Assembly: GCF_018613235.1 (NCBI RefSeq) | Contig: NZ_JAGGQP010000001.1 | Coordinates: 1 to 64,000, forward strand | Reading direction: 5' to 3' | Length of the DNA: 64,000 nt | Origin: Bacillus sp. ISL-41 | GTDB taxonomy: Bacteria > Bacillota > Bacilli > Bacillales > Cytobacillaceae | In this document: positions 33,521-41,870 of the stretch, one piece after another | Layout of the letters: every line of letters begins with the position of its first letter | Position numbering within the stretch: position 1 is the first letter of the stretch | Notes under the pieces: model-generated | What the model was told of the DNA's origin: nothing | Seen by the model: only the letters and a program-made list of their open reading frames with translations | Database searches by the model: none | Program-made: the position numbers and the translations under genes

Positions 33521-33575
33521 AAAATTAACTCTCAGAAAAAAATCATTCCCCCTTTCCCCACACTACCCAAAATAA

Positions 33576-33600
33576 AAAAGCGCAGCAAGTGTGCGCTTTT
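33576..33600 (-). terminator. Terminator of the liv operon
   Basis: AAAAGCGCA (33576-33584) and TGCGCTTTT (33592-33600) form a stem. The minus strand continues TTATTTTGGG. It lies 5 bp after the reductase stop and closes the nine-gene operon. Confidence 0.88.
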
Positions 33601-33605
33601 CAAAA

Positions 33606-34346
33606 TCACATCATAATCCCGCCATCTACATGGAGGGTGGTACCGTTTACATATTTGGACTCGTCTGAGGCGAGGAACAAATAAGCATTGGCAATGTCCT
33701 CTGGCATACCGAGCCTGCCAAGGGGAACGAGCATCTTCATTTGTTCAATCACTTTGTCCGGCACTGCGGCGGTCATTCCCGTTTCAATGAATCCAGGTGC
33801 GACGGCATTAACATTGATGCCTTTGCGGCCGAGTTCCTTTGCCCATGTTTTCGTCATCCCGACGACTCCCGCTTTGGTCGCTGCGTAGTTTGTCTGGCCT
33901 ACATTGCCGTATATCCCGGAAACGGAAGATGTATTAATGATTCTTCCTGATCCTTGCTGGACCATCGCCGGCACAACTGCCTGTGCGCAATTGAATACGC
34001 CAGTCAGGTTAACATCAACGACTTTTTGAAAGTCCTCAGCCGCAAGCTTGTGAAGCATCCCATCCCTTGTGATGCCTGCATTATTTATTAAAATATCAAT
34101 TTTACCAAAATGGCCAAGAACGTTTTGGACCAACGTTTCAACACTGGACCTGTCAGCAACGTTCACCTGAAAAAAAGCGACGTCATAGCCCTCAGCAGAC
34201 AATTCAGCTGCGCGCTGCGAACCTGTTTCCTCATCAAAGTCCCCCATGGCAACCCTGGCGCCTTCACGGGCAAAAGTCTTTGCTGCAGCAAGCCCGATTC
34301 CGTTCGCTGCACCTGTAATAATCGCTACTTTATCTTTCAATCTCAT
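33606..34346 (-). CDS. Short-chain dehydrogenase/reductase, FabG/acetoacetyl-CoA reductase-like
   Basis: A 246-aa classical SDR. It has the cofactor site ITGAANGIGLAAA (10-22), NNAGITRDGM near 88, the catalytic Ser in INTSSVSG (about 139), and YAATKAG with the Tyr/Lys pair (about 153/157). The C-terminus VNGTTLHVDGGIMM is typical of FabG. It would reduce a 3-ketoacyl thioester, or oxidise the 3-hydroxy form, with NADP(H). It is the last gene of the liv operon, 12 bp after the hydrolase. The operon context suggests a 3-hydroxy/3-ketoacyl-CoA intermediate rather than housekeeping fatty acid synthesis. Confidence 0.88.
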   Translation of the reverse strand: MRLKDKVAIITGAANGIGLAAAKTFAREGARVAMGDFDEETGSQRAAELSAEGYDVAFFQVNVADRSSVETLVQNVLGHFGKIDILINNAGITRDGMLHKLAAEDFQKVVDVNLTGVFNCAQAVVPAMVQQGSGRIINTSSVSGIYGNVGQTNYAATKAGVVGMTKTWAKELGRKGINVNAVAPGFIETGMTAAVPDKVIEQMKMLVPLGRLGMPEDIANAYLFLASDESKYVNGTTLHVDGGIMM

Positions 34347-34358
34347 AAAAACACCTTC

Positions 34359-35261
34359 CTACTCTGCTAAAAATCCTTCAATATGCCTCAATAGCTGATC
34401 CAGGTCATCCACTAATGGCGAGTGGCCGCAATCCTTCAATTCCACAAACCTTGCACGCCCCCCAAAGTCCTCGACAATTTCATCTGCCATCCTCTCTGTA
34501 ACAACGAGATCCCGGTCACCCCGGAGCACAAGCACAGGAATCTGAATGTCCTTCACCTGGTCTGTTCCATCCTTCAACCCATTATTGACGGGACTGATAT
34601 TAAACGTATTAAGAGAATGGTAGACTTCAGCCAGATTGCGCTGTGTCAGCATATCATCAACATATTCGTCATAATGCCGTTCTTCCGGCTGACGATTGGT
34701 ATAAATCAACATATTCCACATTGCCTTTAGAAATCCTCTATTTAGCTGGTCATAGGCTGTCTGGACGGCAATCGTTTTACCAGCATCTCCTTTAACATCT
34801 TCATAAGTAACCAGCCGGTTGTTAACATCCGGCAGACCTTCTTCACTCGTCCCGAAGAACGGATATCCTCTTGTTGATGCTGAGGCGAGCAGCACGAGTT
34901 TCTCGCAATATCCCGGATAATCAGCAGCGAACTGCATGCCTACCGCTCCTCCCGTCGACCATCCGACAAGTGCAAAATCGTTCAATCCAATTACATCGAC
35001 AAACATTTTTAGATCATCAGAAAAATCCTTGATTGACATGATTGGCCTATGATAGCTGGATTCACCGAATCCCCGCAGGTCAAGCGCGAAAATTTTATAC
35101 TCGGGGTGAATCTGATCAATCAGCAAGTCCCAATGCTTGGACGATGTCATGTTACCATGGATCAATAACACATTTTTGGTTCCGCCATCCCGCTCCCTAT
35201 AAGCGATTGTCTCCCCATTTGGCAAGCCAACCTTCTTCATTTCCACTGCCGTTTTTTCCAT
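34359..35261 (-). CDS. Alpha/beta hydrolase
   Basis: A 300-aa soluble hydrolase. It has the oxyanion loop LLIHGNMTSSKHWD near 40, the nucleophile elbow VGWSTGGAVG (Ser about 113), the acid in LRGDRDLVV (about 245), and the final His in CGHSPLVDD (about 275), so the triad is intact. I start at the ATG at 35261, which overlaps the stop of the thiolase-fold gene as TAATG, behind GGAAAGGGTG. Esterase, lactonase or C-C hydrolase activity are all possible. Tight coupling to the thiolase-fold enzyme suggests it hydrolyses that enzyme's substrate or product. Confidence 0.85.
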   Translation of the reverse strand: MEKTAVEMKKVGLPNGETIAYRERDGGTKNVLLIHGNMTSSKHWDLLIDQIHPEYKIFALDLRGFGESSYHRPIMSIKDFSDDLKMFVDVIGLNDFALVGWSTGGAVGMQFAADYPGYCEKLVLLASASTRGYPFFGTSEEGLPDVNNRLVTYEDVKGDAGKTIAVQTAYDQLNRGFLKAMWNMLIYTNRQPEERHYDEYVDDMLTQRNLAEVYHSLNTFNISPVNNGLKDGTDQVKDIQIPVLVLRGDRDLVVTERMADEIVEDFGGRARFVELKDCGHSPLVDDLDQLLRHIEGFLAE

Positions 35262-36277
35262 TACAGCACACCCTTTCCCCAAACAATAGTCGTTGCTCCC
35301 CAGGCATAGCCGATCCCGGCACTGACTAGAACGACAACATCTCCGTCTTTTAACTTTCCTGCCTTTTCTGCCAATTCCAGAGACAGGATCTGGTCAATCT
35401 GTCCGATGTGCCCATAGTCTTCGAGGTAGATGGAGTTTTCTTCCGATAAACCCAGCTCCCCCAATACATAATCATGTGCAGACCTCTTCATGTGAAGCAT
35501 TCCGATGTAGGAAATGTCCTTTTCGGAAAATCCGCTATTCTCCACGGACCGCCGGATGACCTTTAAAAAATTGCCCATCGACTTTTGCTCGAGCCGCTCC
35601 TTCATTCCCTTCGGATCAAGAACATCAAGCTGGTACAGGCCTTGTGCCAGATTTTCCGCAGAAATCGGATTTTTTGTTCCTCCGGCAACAACGACGACAT
35701 CCTCTGAAAAAGATCCATCCGTAATCATTTCTGTTTCCAGCAACACGTTCTTGCCATGGCCCTTTTGCAGGATAATCGCACCTCCGCCTGCCCCAAGATT
35801 GTACATGAACCGTGTTCTCGGATTCTGGTAATCTATAAAATCTCCATTGCGATAGCCCCCGGCAAGGAGAACGGTATTGATTCCCGAATCAGAGAGCATC
35901 ATCCCTTTCGCCAACTTCAGTGCCATCACAGTCGTTCCGCATCTTAAGGCCGTATCGAAGGCCCAGGCATTCTTGGCGCCAATTTCCTCCTGCAGCTTGA
36001 TGCCGGCTGTCCATAATGGATACTCCTTGTACTCCTCGCCTATATAGATGACCAGGTCAATGTCCAGCGGATCCAGGTTTGCTTTTTCCAATGCCATTCT
36101 TGCAGCTTTTATTCCCATCTCACATGTATGGTCTTCCGGGCCGGGCACCGGCTTTTTCCTGATACCCATTTTTTCTTCCACAACTTGTTCGGGAATTCCT
36201 GCCAACCGGGCAATTTCCGCTCCGGTGACATAGGTTTCGGGAAGATAGACTCCCGTACTAACAATGCCAATCTGCAT
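35261..36277 (-). CDS. KAS III-like thiolase-fold enzyme with Asn-to-His substitution
   Basis: A 338-aa protein of the FabH/KAS III group. It keeps the nucleophile Cys113 (AFDTALRCGTTVMAL) and His262 (GMLHMKRSAHD), and the closing GIGYAWGATTIVW. At the place of the third catalytic residue, where FabH has the Asn of YGNTSAAS, this protein reads YGHIGQID, giving His290. It therefore may not do ordinary decarboxylative condensation. The ATG at 36277 is chosen because GAGGGGGG lies six bases upstream. It is the seventh gene of the liv operon, 24 bp after the 59-aa gene. It is unlikely to be the housekeeping fabH because no fab genes are near. Confidence 0.82.
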   Translation of the reverse strand: MQIGIVSTGVYLPETYVTGAEIARLAGIPEQVVEEKMGIRKKPVPGPEDHTCEMGIKAARMALEKANLDPLDIDLVIYIGEEYKEYPLWTAGIKLQEEIGAKNAWAFDTALRCGTTVMALKLAKGMMLSDSGINTVLLAGGYRNGDFIDYQNPRTRFMYNLGAGGGAIILQKGHGKNVLLETEMITDGSFSEDVVVVAGGTKNPISAENLAQGLYQLDVLDPKGMKERLEQKSMGNFLKVIRRSVENSGFSEKDISYIGMLHMKRSAHDYVLGELGLSEENSIYLEDYGHIGQIDQILSLELAEKAGKLKDGDVVVLVSAGIGYAWGATTIVWGKGVL

Positions 36278-36301
36278 CTTCATCCCCCCTCAAAAAACGG
36301 T

Positions 36302-36481
36302 CTATGATTCACCAACAATTTCCTTAATAAATTTCATTGCCGACTCCAAGGAATCAAACACTGCTTCTTTTTCTTCCTGCACATGCGTTACCTTGACTCT
36401 CCAGTATTTTCTGCTGCTGTCCATTTCGATGTCCGTGAGCTGGAAGCGGAGGACGAATGAAGTAACTTGCTTTGTTTCCAT
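36302..36481 (-). CDS. Small conserved protein coupled to LivM, 59 aa
   Basis: It starts METKQVTSFVLRFQLTD at an ATG that overlaps the livM stop as TGATG, with GGGAG seven bases upstream. A longer in-frame ORF extends into livM but has no ribosome site. The protein is soluble, with a predicted beta-beta-alpha pattern (VLRFQLTDIE, YWRVKVTHVQ, then a helix EAVFDSLESAMKFIKEIV). I do not recognise the family. It could be a small regulator of the transporter or an accessory of the thiolase-fold enzyme. Confidence 0.7.
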   Translation of the reverse strand: METKQVTSFVLRFQLTDIEMDSSRKYWRVKVTHVQEEKEAVFDSLESAMKFIKEIVGES

Positions 36482-37491
36482 CACGAATCTCCCTGACTTA
36501 TAGTCTCTGAGTCTACTGGAACCGCAGTTGTCTTTTTCTTTCTGAATTTCAGCTTCTGTAAAGAACCGACAATCCCCTGAGGGAAGAACATGACAGCAAG
36601 GATATAAATGATTCCGAAAAAGATAATCCATCTTTCGAAAATCCAGTGCACCTTAGCCAGCTCTGTCAGCCAGTGATGGGAAAACTCGATGATTCCCGCG
36701 CCGATGATCGCCCCTACAAGCGTCCCGACTCCGCCAATGATTGTCATCAGCAAGGCATCAAGTGTGATGTCCATCGTAAAAACACTCGTGTTAACGAATC
36801 TTAAGGACACAGCATATAAAATCCCTGCAATTCCAGCGATGACTCCTGACACGACACTGGCAATGACTTTATATTGAAGAACGCTATATCCGAGCGATTC
36901 TGTCCGCTGTTCATTTTCCCGAATCGCCTGAAGGACTCTTCCTAGCGGTGAGTTGGTGAACCTTTTTAACAAAATGAAGACAATGACCATCGAAGCGAGG
37001 CAAATTAGGTAAAAATCAGTCCGGTCCTTCAGGAAGTCCGGGACCCGGAAAGTAAAGCCGTCATTTCCGTAAGTAACAGTCCGCCATTTTTCAGCGAGCA
37101 CCAAAAACAATCCCGCGAACGCCATCGTCAGCATCGCGTAAAAATGGCTTTTCAGCCGCAGTGTCAGCAGTCCGACAACATAACTGACCACAGCAGTCAG
37201 CAAAATCGTGACCAGGACAGCGAGCAGAAAGTAGCTTGTTTCCGGCTCAAACCTTTTCATGAAGACACCAACTGTATATGCCCCGATTCCGAAAAACATC
37301 GCATGTCCGAACGAGACGATTCCGGTGTATCCGAGCAGGATGTCATAACTCATCGCCAATACCGCAAAAATAAACACCTGAGAGAGAAGGATGAGCGTGC
37401 TTCTGGAGTCATAGACAAACGGAAGTACTGCCAGGAACCCGGCGACAAGCAAATATAAGATGTTCATGCGATTTGAAAACATTCTTGTCAT
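36481..37491 (-). CDS. livM: Branched-chain-amino-acid-type ABC transporter permease LivM-like
   Basis: A 336-aa inner-membrane permease with about nine helices and the LivM signature segments LLGYTGIVSFGHAMFFGIGAY near 55 and AIRENEQRTESLGYSVLQYK near 190 (the EAA-like ATPase-contact loop). It is followed by GGVGTLVGAIIGAG. The start lies 8 bp after livH with GGGGTGAG upstream. LivHMGFK systems carry amino acids, but many homologues carry aromatic or aliphatic acids, amides or urea. Given the CoA-ester enzymes encoded here, an organic acid is the more likely cargo. Confidence 0.88.
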   Translation of the reverse strand: MTRMFSNRMNILYLLVAGFLAVLPFVYDSRSTLILLSQVFIFAVLAMSYDILLGYTGIVSFGHAMFFGIGAYTVGVFMKRFEPETSYFLLAVLVTILLTAVVSYVVGLLTLRLKSHFYAMLTMAFAGLFLVLAEKWRTVTYGNDGFTFRVPDFLKDRTDFYLICLASMVIVFILLKRFTNSPLGRVLQAIRENEQRTESLGYSVLQYKVIASVVSGVIAGIAGILYAVSLRFVNTSVFTMDITLDALLMTIIGGVGTLVGAIIGAGIIEFSHHWLTELAKVHWIFERWIIFFGIIYILAVMFFPQGIVGSLQKLKFRKKKTTAVPVDSETISQGDS

Positions 37492-37498
37492 CCTTTTC

Positions 37499-38359
37499 TC
37501 ACCCCTTTGCCCCGAATAAGCCCTGCGGCCTGAAGATCAGCACGACTGCCATCAGCAGCATGTTTGCTGCCAGCGCCAGGTCCGGAACATAGTAGGCCAT
37601 GAATGAACCTGACAATCCAACCAGAATTGCAGCCATTACCGAGCCCGTAAAGCTGCCCATTCCGCCAATGACCACTACGATGAATGCAAGGATCGCGAAC
37701 TCCATGCCCATATCCGCATAAATCACGCCAGAATATGGCCCTAAAAGCATTCCGCCAAGAGCAGCCATGCCGGCCCCAATCATGAACACGAACATGAATA
37801 CTCTCTGGATGTTGACGCCGAGTGATTGGACCATTTCCTTGTTCATCACACCTGCGCGAACGACAAGGCCGATTTTTGTCTTTTTTAACAGGTATTGAAC
37901 AGCAAGGAATACGGCAAATCCTACGGCAATGATGAAAACGCGGTATTTAATGATGATGATCCCGCCGAACTCCCAGCTGCCAGAAAGGTAATCAGGAGTT
38001 GTTGCTGAAATCTGGTTAGGCCCCCAGACCACCTTTAGCATCTCTGATAAAACAAGCATCAGGCCGAGAGTGATCAAGATTTGCTGCACATAGTTGCCGT
38101 AAACAGGCTTGATGATCCAACGCTCGGTTATAATTCCAAGAATCATGCCGGTAAGGACCGCACCGATGATCCCCGCAAAAAAGCTTCCTGTTGATGAATA
38201 TATCCAAATGCCGCTGTATGCACCCCAGGCAAACAATCCGCCATGGGCAAAATTAAGCACATCCATCAAGCCAAAAATCAAAGTAAGGCCGGCTGCCAGG
38301 AGAAAGATCAGCATTCCTGTGGCAAGGCCGTTAAGGCTTAAGTTAATCAAAACATCCAC
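37499..38359 (-). CDS. livH: Branched-chain-amino-acid-type ABC transporter permease LivH-like
   Basis: A 286-aa inner-membrane permease with about eight helices. It has the N-terminal GLTLIFGLMDVLNFAHGGLFAWGAY motif and RAGVMNKEMVQSLGVNIQRV, the cytoplasmic loop that contacts the ATPases. The start is a GTG at 38359 behind AAAGGGGG. It pairs with LivM 8 bp downstream to form the channel. Confidence 0.88.
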   Translation of the reverse strand: MDVLINLSLNGLATGMLIFLLAAGLTLIFGLMDVLNFAHGGLFAWGAYSGIWIYSSTGSFFAGIIGAVLTGMILGIITERWIIKPVYGNYVQQILITLGLMLVLSEMLKVVWGPNQISATTPDYLSGSWEFGGIIIIKYRVFIIAVGFAVFLAVQYLLKKTKIGLVVRAGVMNKEMVQSLGVNIQRVFMFVFMIGAGMAALGGMLLGPYSGVIYADMGMEFAILAFIVVVIGGMGSFTGSVMAAILVGLSGSFMAYYVPDLALAANMLLMAVVLIFRPQGLFGAKG

Positions 38360-38376
38360 TCTTGCTTCCCCCTTTC

Positions 38377-39084
38377 CTACGCAATGCCGAGATATTTCCG
38401 TCTCATTTCTTCGTCCTCACGGAGGAGGTTCATCGAGCCATTCGAAACCGTCCTGCCATCATCGATAATGTAAAAGCTGTCGCCAATACTGCTGGCCATC
38501 ATGAAATTTTGTTCAACAAGGATGATTGTTGTCTTATCCTTCATTTGCTGAATGGACTCCATTACTTTCTCAACGATGATCGGAGCAAGGCCTTTGCTTG
38601 GTTCATCGATCAAGAGCAGTTCATTGTCATTGACATACGCTCTTGCGATGGAAAGCATCTGCTTCTGGCCGCCGCTCAAAAGCCCGCCCGGTTTTTTCCA
38701 GAATTTTTTCAAGTCAGGAAAAAGCTCCAGAATCCAGTCCAGCCGCTGCCGGGTTTCATCATTTTCTTTTTTCATCGCCACTTTGATATTCTCTTCGACG
38801 GTAAGGCCGGCAAAAATCCCCTGGTCTTCAGGCACATAACCAATCCCATTATTTGCAATCGTATAGGTTGGCAGGCTCTTGATTTCTTCACCTTTAAATT
38901 GAACCGAGCCTTTAGCAGCCGGGTTCAGCCCCATGATTGTTCTCAGTGTCGTTGTTTTCCCGGCTCCATTCCGCCCCAGCAGTACGGTAACCTCCCCCTT
39001 TGGCACTTCAAATGAGATACCTTGAAGGATGTGATACTGGCCGATGAATGTCTCGACCTGGTCAAGCTTTAGCAGCGTGTTCAC
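38377..39084 (-). CDS. livF: ABC transporter ATP-binding protein LivF-like
   Basis: A 235-aa ATPase with Walker A GRNGAGKTT near 38, signature LLSGGQKQMLSIARA near 135 and Walker B LLLIDEPSKGLAP. The LivF hallmark VPEDQGIFAGLTVEENI is present. I start at the GTG at 39084, which follows GGGAGG and overlaps the livG 3' end by 23 bp. Confidence 0.88.
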   Translation of the reverse strand: MNTLLKLDQVETFIGQYHILQGISFEVPKGEVTVLLGRNGAGKTTTLRTIMGLNPAAKGSVQFKGEEIKSLPTYTIANNGIGYVPEDQGIFAGLTVEENIKVAMKKENDETRQRLDWILELFPDLKKFWKKPGGLLSGGQKQMLSIARAYVNDNELLLIDEPSKGLAPIIVEKVMESIQQMKDKTTIILVEQNFMMASSIGDSFYIIDDGRTVSNGSMNLLREDEEMRRKYLGIA

Positions 39085-39835
39085 TATGCAAACCTCCCAA
39101 ATAGGCAGACTGTACCGTTTCATTTTTCATGATTTCCTCAGGCGTCCCGTCGGCGAGCAGAGCACCATTGAACAAAACCATGATCGAATCCGAAAGATCC
39201 ATGATCATATCCATTTTGTGTTCAATCAAAACGATCGTCCGGTCGCCGCGTTCCTTGATTTTCCTGATTACCTCAAGGATTGCCGGGACCTCTTCCAGTG
39301 ACATGCCTGCTGTCGGTTCATCGAGCAGCAGCACCTCTGTGTTCAAAGCCAGCAGCATCGCAATTTCCAGCTTCCTTTTCTCTCCATGGGCAAGATTACT
39401 CGCGAGCGCGTCCTTCTTGCTATCAAGCAAGACAAGCTTCAGCCACTCTTCTGCCTGCTCTTCGAACTTTTTAAAAGAACGGAAATGCCTCAGCATCTGA
39501 AAACGCACTCCTTCATGGGACTGGACTGCAAGCCGGACGTTCTCCATAACCGTCAAATTGGGGAAGACATTGGTGATCTGGAAGGACCGCCCGATTCCGG
39601 CCCTGGTCCTTTTGGTCGGAGAAAGCTTTGTGATGTCATTGCCTTTATACATGACCTGTCCGTTCGTCGGCATGAGCTGCCCGCTTAACAGGTTGAAGAA
39701 TGTCGTTTTTCCGGCACCGTTCGGACCGATAATGGATTTGAAATGATTGTGCGGCACAGAGATGCTGACTGAATCTACCGCAGTATGGCCACCAAATGTA
39801 ATGCTAAGGTCTTTCGTCTCGATAATTGCCGTCAT
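39062..39835 (-). CDS. livG: ABC transporter ATP-binding protein LivG-like
   Basis: A 257-aa ATPase with Walker A GPNGAGKTTFFNLLSG near 36, the LivG-type RAGIGRSFQITNVFPNLTVMENV, a variant signature LAHGEKRKLEIAM (AHGEK replaces the usual SGGQ, as is common in LivG), and Walker B VLLLDEPTAGM. The ATG at 39835 follows GGTGGTG; the ORF extends 54 bp further upstream without a ribosome site. Confidence 0.88.
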   Translation of the reverse strand: MTAIIETKDLSITFGGHTAVDSVSISVPHNHFKSIIGPNGAGKTTFFNLLSGQLMPTNGQVMYKGNDITKLSPTKRTRAGIGRSFQITNVFPNLTVMENVRLAVQSHEGVRFQMLRHFRSFKKFEEQAEEWLKLVLLDSKKDALASNLAHGEKRKLEIAMLLALNTEVLLLDEPTAGMSLEEVPAILEVIRKIKERGDRTIVLIEHKMDMIMDLSDSIMVLFNGALLADGTPEEIMKNETVQSAYLGGLHSEHAAKA

Positions 39836-39887
39836 GTACTTCACCACCCTTGATAAAATTACGTCTGCGCACCGATTCAGTAAAAGC

Positions 39888-39923
39888 ATAATGAACTTCG
39901 GCTGAGTTACCGAAGTTCATTAT
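39888..39923 (-). other. Intercistronic hairpin between livK and livG
   Basis: A perfect 14-bp stem (39888-39901 with 39910-39923) has an 8-nt loop. The minus strand continues GCTTTTACTG, a weak U-tract. It starts 11 bp after the livK stop, so it may end part of the transcripts and protect livK mRNA, giving excess binding protein. Confidence 0.7.
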
Positions 39924-39934
39924 AGACCTGTTTG

Positions 39935-41179
39935 TTAATTGCGGATCGGCGGGGCTGTTTCTTCTGGAGAGAGCTCACGAATCAGGACTGGAACTGGATA
40001 GTCGACCCCATCCTTTTTCTCCAATTTGATAGCGTATAATGCCTGGAGTGCCTGATGGTCTTCTTCCCGGAAGGTCATTTTGCCTTTTGGAGAATCAAAG
40101 CTCATTCCCTCCATCGTTTCGATCAATTTCTTGGAATCCGTGTCACCCTCGGTTTTCTTCAACGCTTCGACAATCGCCATCGCGGCTGTCATGCCTCCTG
40201 GTGTAAATAAATCCGGCAGCTCACCGTTGAAGCGTTTTTTATGTTCGTCAACAAGCCATTTATTGATGTCATTTTGCGGAAGGTCATGATAATAGACGGT
40301 AAAGCCTTCCATGCCGACAAGCGGCTCCATCGTTGCCAGCGCTGCGATATCAGGAGCACCTGTGGAGATTTTGATTCCTTTTTCCTGGACCTTCATATCT
40401 GAAATCTGGTTCCATGGAGAATTCGCTCCAGCCCAGACAACAAATAAGTAATCTGGCTTCTGGTCGATGATTTTCTGGATGTTGGAAGTGAAGTCAGTTG
40501 CAGCTGGATCTGCATATTCTTCATGGACGATTTCAGCGCCAAGTTTTTCTGCTGCTTCTTTGAACGCTGCGACGCCATCACGGCCAAACGAATAATCCGG
40601 AGCCAGAGTCGCGATTTTTACACCATCCTTGGCAATGGCCGCGGCACCCGCAACAGCATCCTGCGAAGAGTTACGCGCCGTGCGGAAAATATATTCATTG
40701 AATTCAGAGCCCGTAATGCTGTCCGCTACAGCCGGCTCGACGATCATGATTTTTTCATATTCCTCAGCTAATGGCAGGACTGCTAGCGTGTCACCTGAGC
40801 TTGAAGATCCGACCAGGAAGTCTACTTCATCTTCTTCAAGCAGCTTCGTTGCTTTTTGGACTGCTACCTCAGGTTTGGTTTCCGTATCTTCAACGATGAA
40901 TTCGATTTTTCGGCCCGCTACTTCATTCGTTCCGTCAGTTGCGTATTCTAGTCCTAGCTCGAACCCGCGTAGTGTCTGCTTTCCATATGCTTCAAGTCCG
41001 CCTGTTTGCGAAGCCAGCACACCAATCTTAATTGGTTCCGTGTTCTTCGGTTCATCTTTTCCTTCTTTTCCTTCCGTACCGCCTGACTTCTCTGTCCCCG
41101 ATCCACCGCAGGCACTTGTAAACAACAGGACCAAAATGAGCATAAAAGATAAAACAAAATTCCGCTGACCAGCTTTCAT
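39935..41179 (-). CDS. livK: ABC transporter substrate-binding lipoprotein, LivK/amide type
   Basis: A 414-aa type I periplasmic-binding-fold lipoprotein (lipobox LFTSAC, Cys about 24; then a Gly/Glu/Lys linker). The mature part begins EPIKIGVLASQTGGLEAYGKQTLRGFELGLEYA and contains DFLVGSSSSGDTLAVLPLAEEY and APDYSFGRDGVAAFKEAAEKLGAEIVHEEY, typical of Leu-Ile-Val/amide/aromatic-acid binding proteins. It is first in the nine-gene operon. The ATG follows AAAGGGGGAAAGG. Ligand unknown. Confidence 0.9.
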   Translation of the reverse strand: MKAGQRNFVLSFMLILVLLFTSACGGSGTEKSGGTEGKEGKDEPKNTEPIKIGVLASQTGGLEAYGKQTLRGFELGLEYATDGTNEVAGRKIEFIVEDTETKPEVAVQKATKLLEEDEVDFLVGSSSSGDTLAVLPLAEEYEKIMIVEPAVADSITGSEFNEYIFRTARNSSQDAVAGAAAIAKDGVKIATLAPDYSFGRDGVAAFKEAAEKLGAEIVHEEYADPAATDFTSNIQKIIDQKPDYLFVVWAGANSPWNQISDMKVQEKGIKISTGAPDIAALATMEPLVGMEGFTVYYHDLPQNDINKWLVDEHKKRFNGELPDLFTPGGMTAAMAIVEALKKTEGDTDSKKLIETMEGMSFDSPKGKMTFREEDHQALQALYAIKLEKKDGVDYPVPVLIRELSPEETAPPIRN

Positions 41180-41230
41180 TTCCTTTCCCCCTTTAAAATA
41201 GTGATTCCAAAGCCCACAAGCTTTGACATC

Positions 41231-41263
41231 ATCTTAAAAAATGGAAGTTACAAATGAGTTACA
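41231..41263 (-). promoter_or_regulatory. SARP-like heptad promoter of the liv operon
   Basis: On the minus strand TGTAACT (41263-41257), 4 bp, TGTAACT (41252-41246), 9 bp, TAAGAT (41236-41231). No recognisable -35 exists apart from the heptads. The geometry is the same as before the ligase gene. The rest of the 346-bp intergenic gap (41264-41525) shows no gene or clear further site, only an AT-rich stretch with several TTCC motifs. Confidence 0.75.
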
Positions 41264-41525
41264 GCAAATTGGGTATGTCATGGAGGGCATTGTTGAAGGT
41301 GAAAAACAGAGGAGTAGTTAAGAAATTAATAGTGAAATAAATAAAAGGGAACAAGTTCATGAATGCCGTATTTTGTTGTTCATTCCGGCAAATATACTGC
41401 AGGCATGATTTATAATTTCCGCCAACCGTAAAATTCCACTTTTATATTTCCGAATAAAATAGTATCCCCTCCTATTTTTATGGCAATAACTTTACTAAAT
41501 TGCCTAGAACATGGAGGGGATTTCT

Positions 41526-41843
41526 ATGAAGGGAATCTATTTGATCAATGAAAAGATTCATATAAATGGGCACTTGCAGGATGAGAGCGTTGAAATACAG
41601 CAAGCGGCCCTGCTGGACTTAATGGATAAAGAAAGTGTAGTTCCTGTAAAATTAAACCCTTATCAATTAAACCAGCATTATACAATCCCGCACGCCCTCT
41701 TCTATGATTTAAAGCTGCACAAAAAGCAGATTGATTGTCTGCTGATGTATTCAAATGAGACAATAGCTGATTTTGGTGCAACCTATCCGGCAAGATGGCT
41801 GATCCTAAAAAGTTATTTTGACCGCATCCTTACAGTGGCTTAA
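41526..41843 (+). CDS. Hypothetical protein, 105 aa
   Basis: I do not recognise this protein. It starts MKGIYLINEKIHINGHLQDESVE behind a strong GGAGGGG and has no signal peptide or membrane segment. Features are a Gln/Asp/Leu-rich middle and a C-terminal half with IDCLLMYSNETIADFG and ARWLILKSYFDRIL. It lies between the liv operon and the activator gene on the opposite strand, so a link to that system is possible but unsupported. Confidence 0.65.
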   Translation: MKGIYLINEKIHINGHLQDESVEIQQAALLDLMDKESVVPVKLNPYQLNQHYTIPHALFYDLKLHKKQIDCLLMYSNETIADFGATYPARWLILKSYFDRILTVA

Positions 41844-41870
41844 ACGTGACTAACACATGCATCAGCATAG

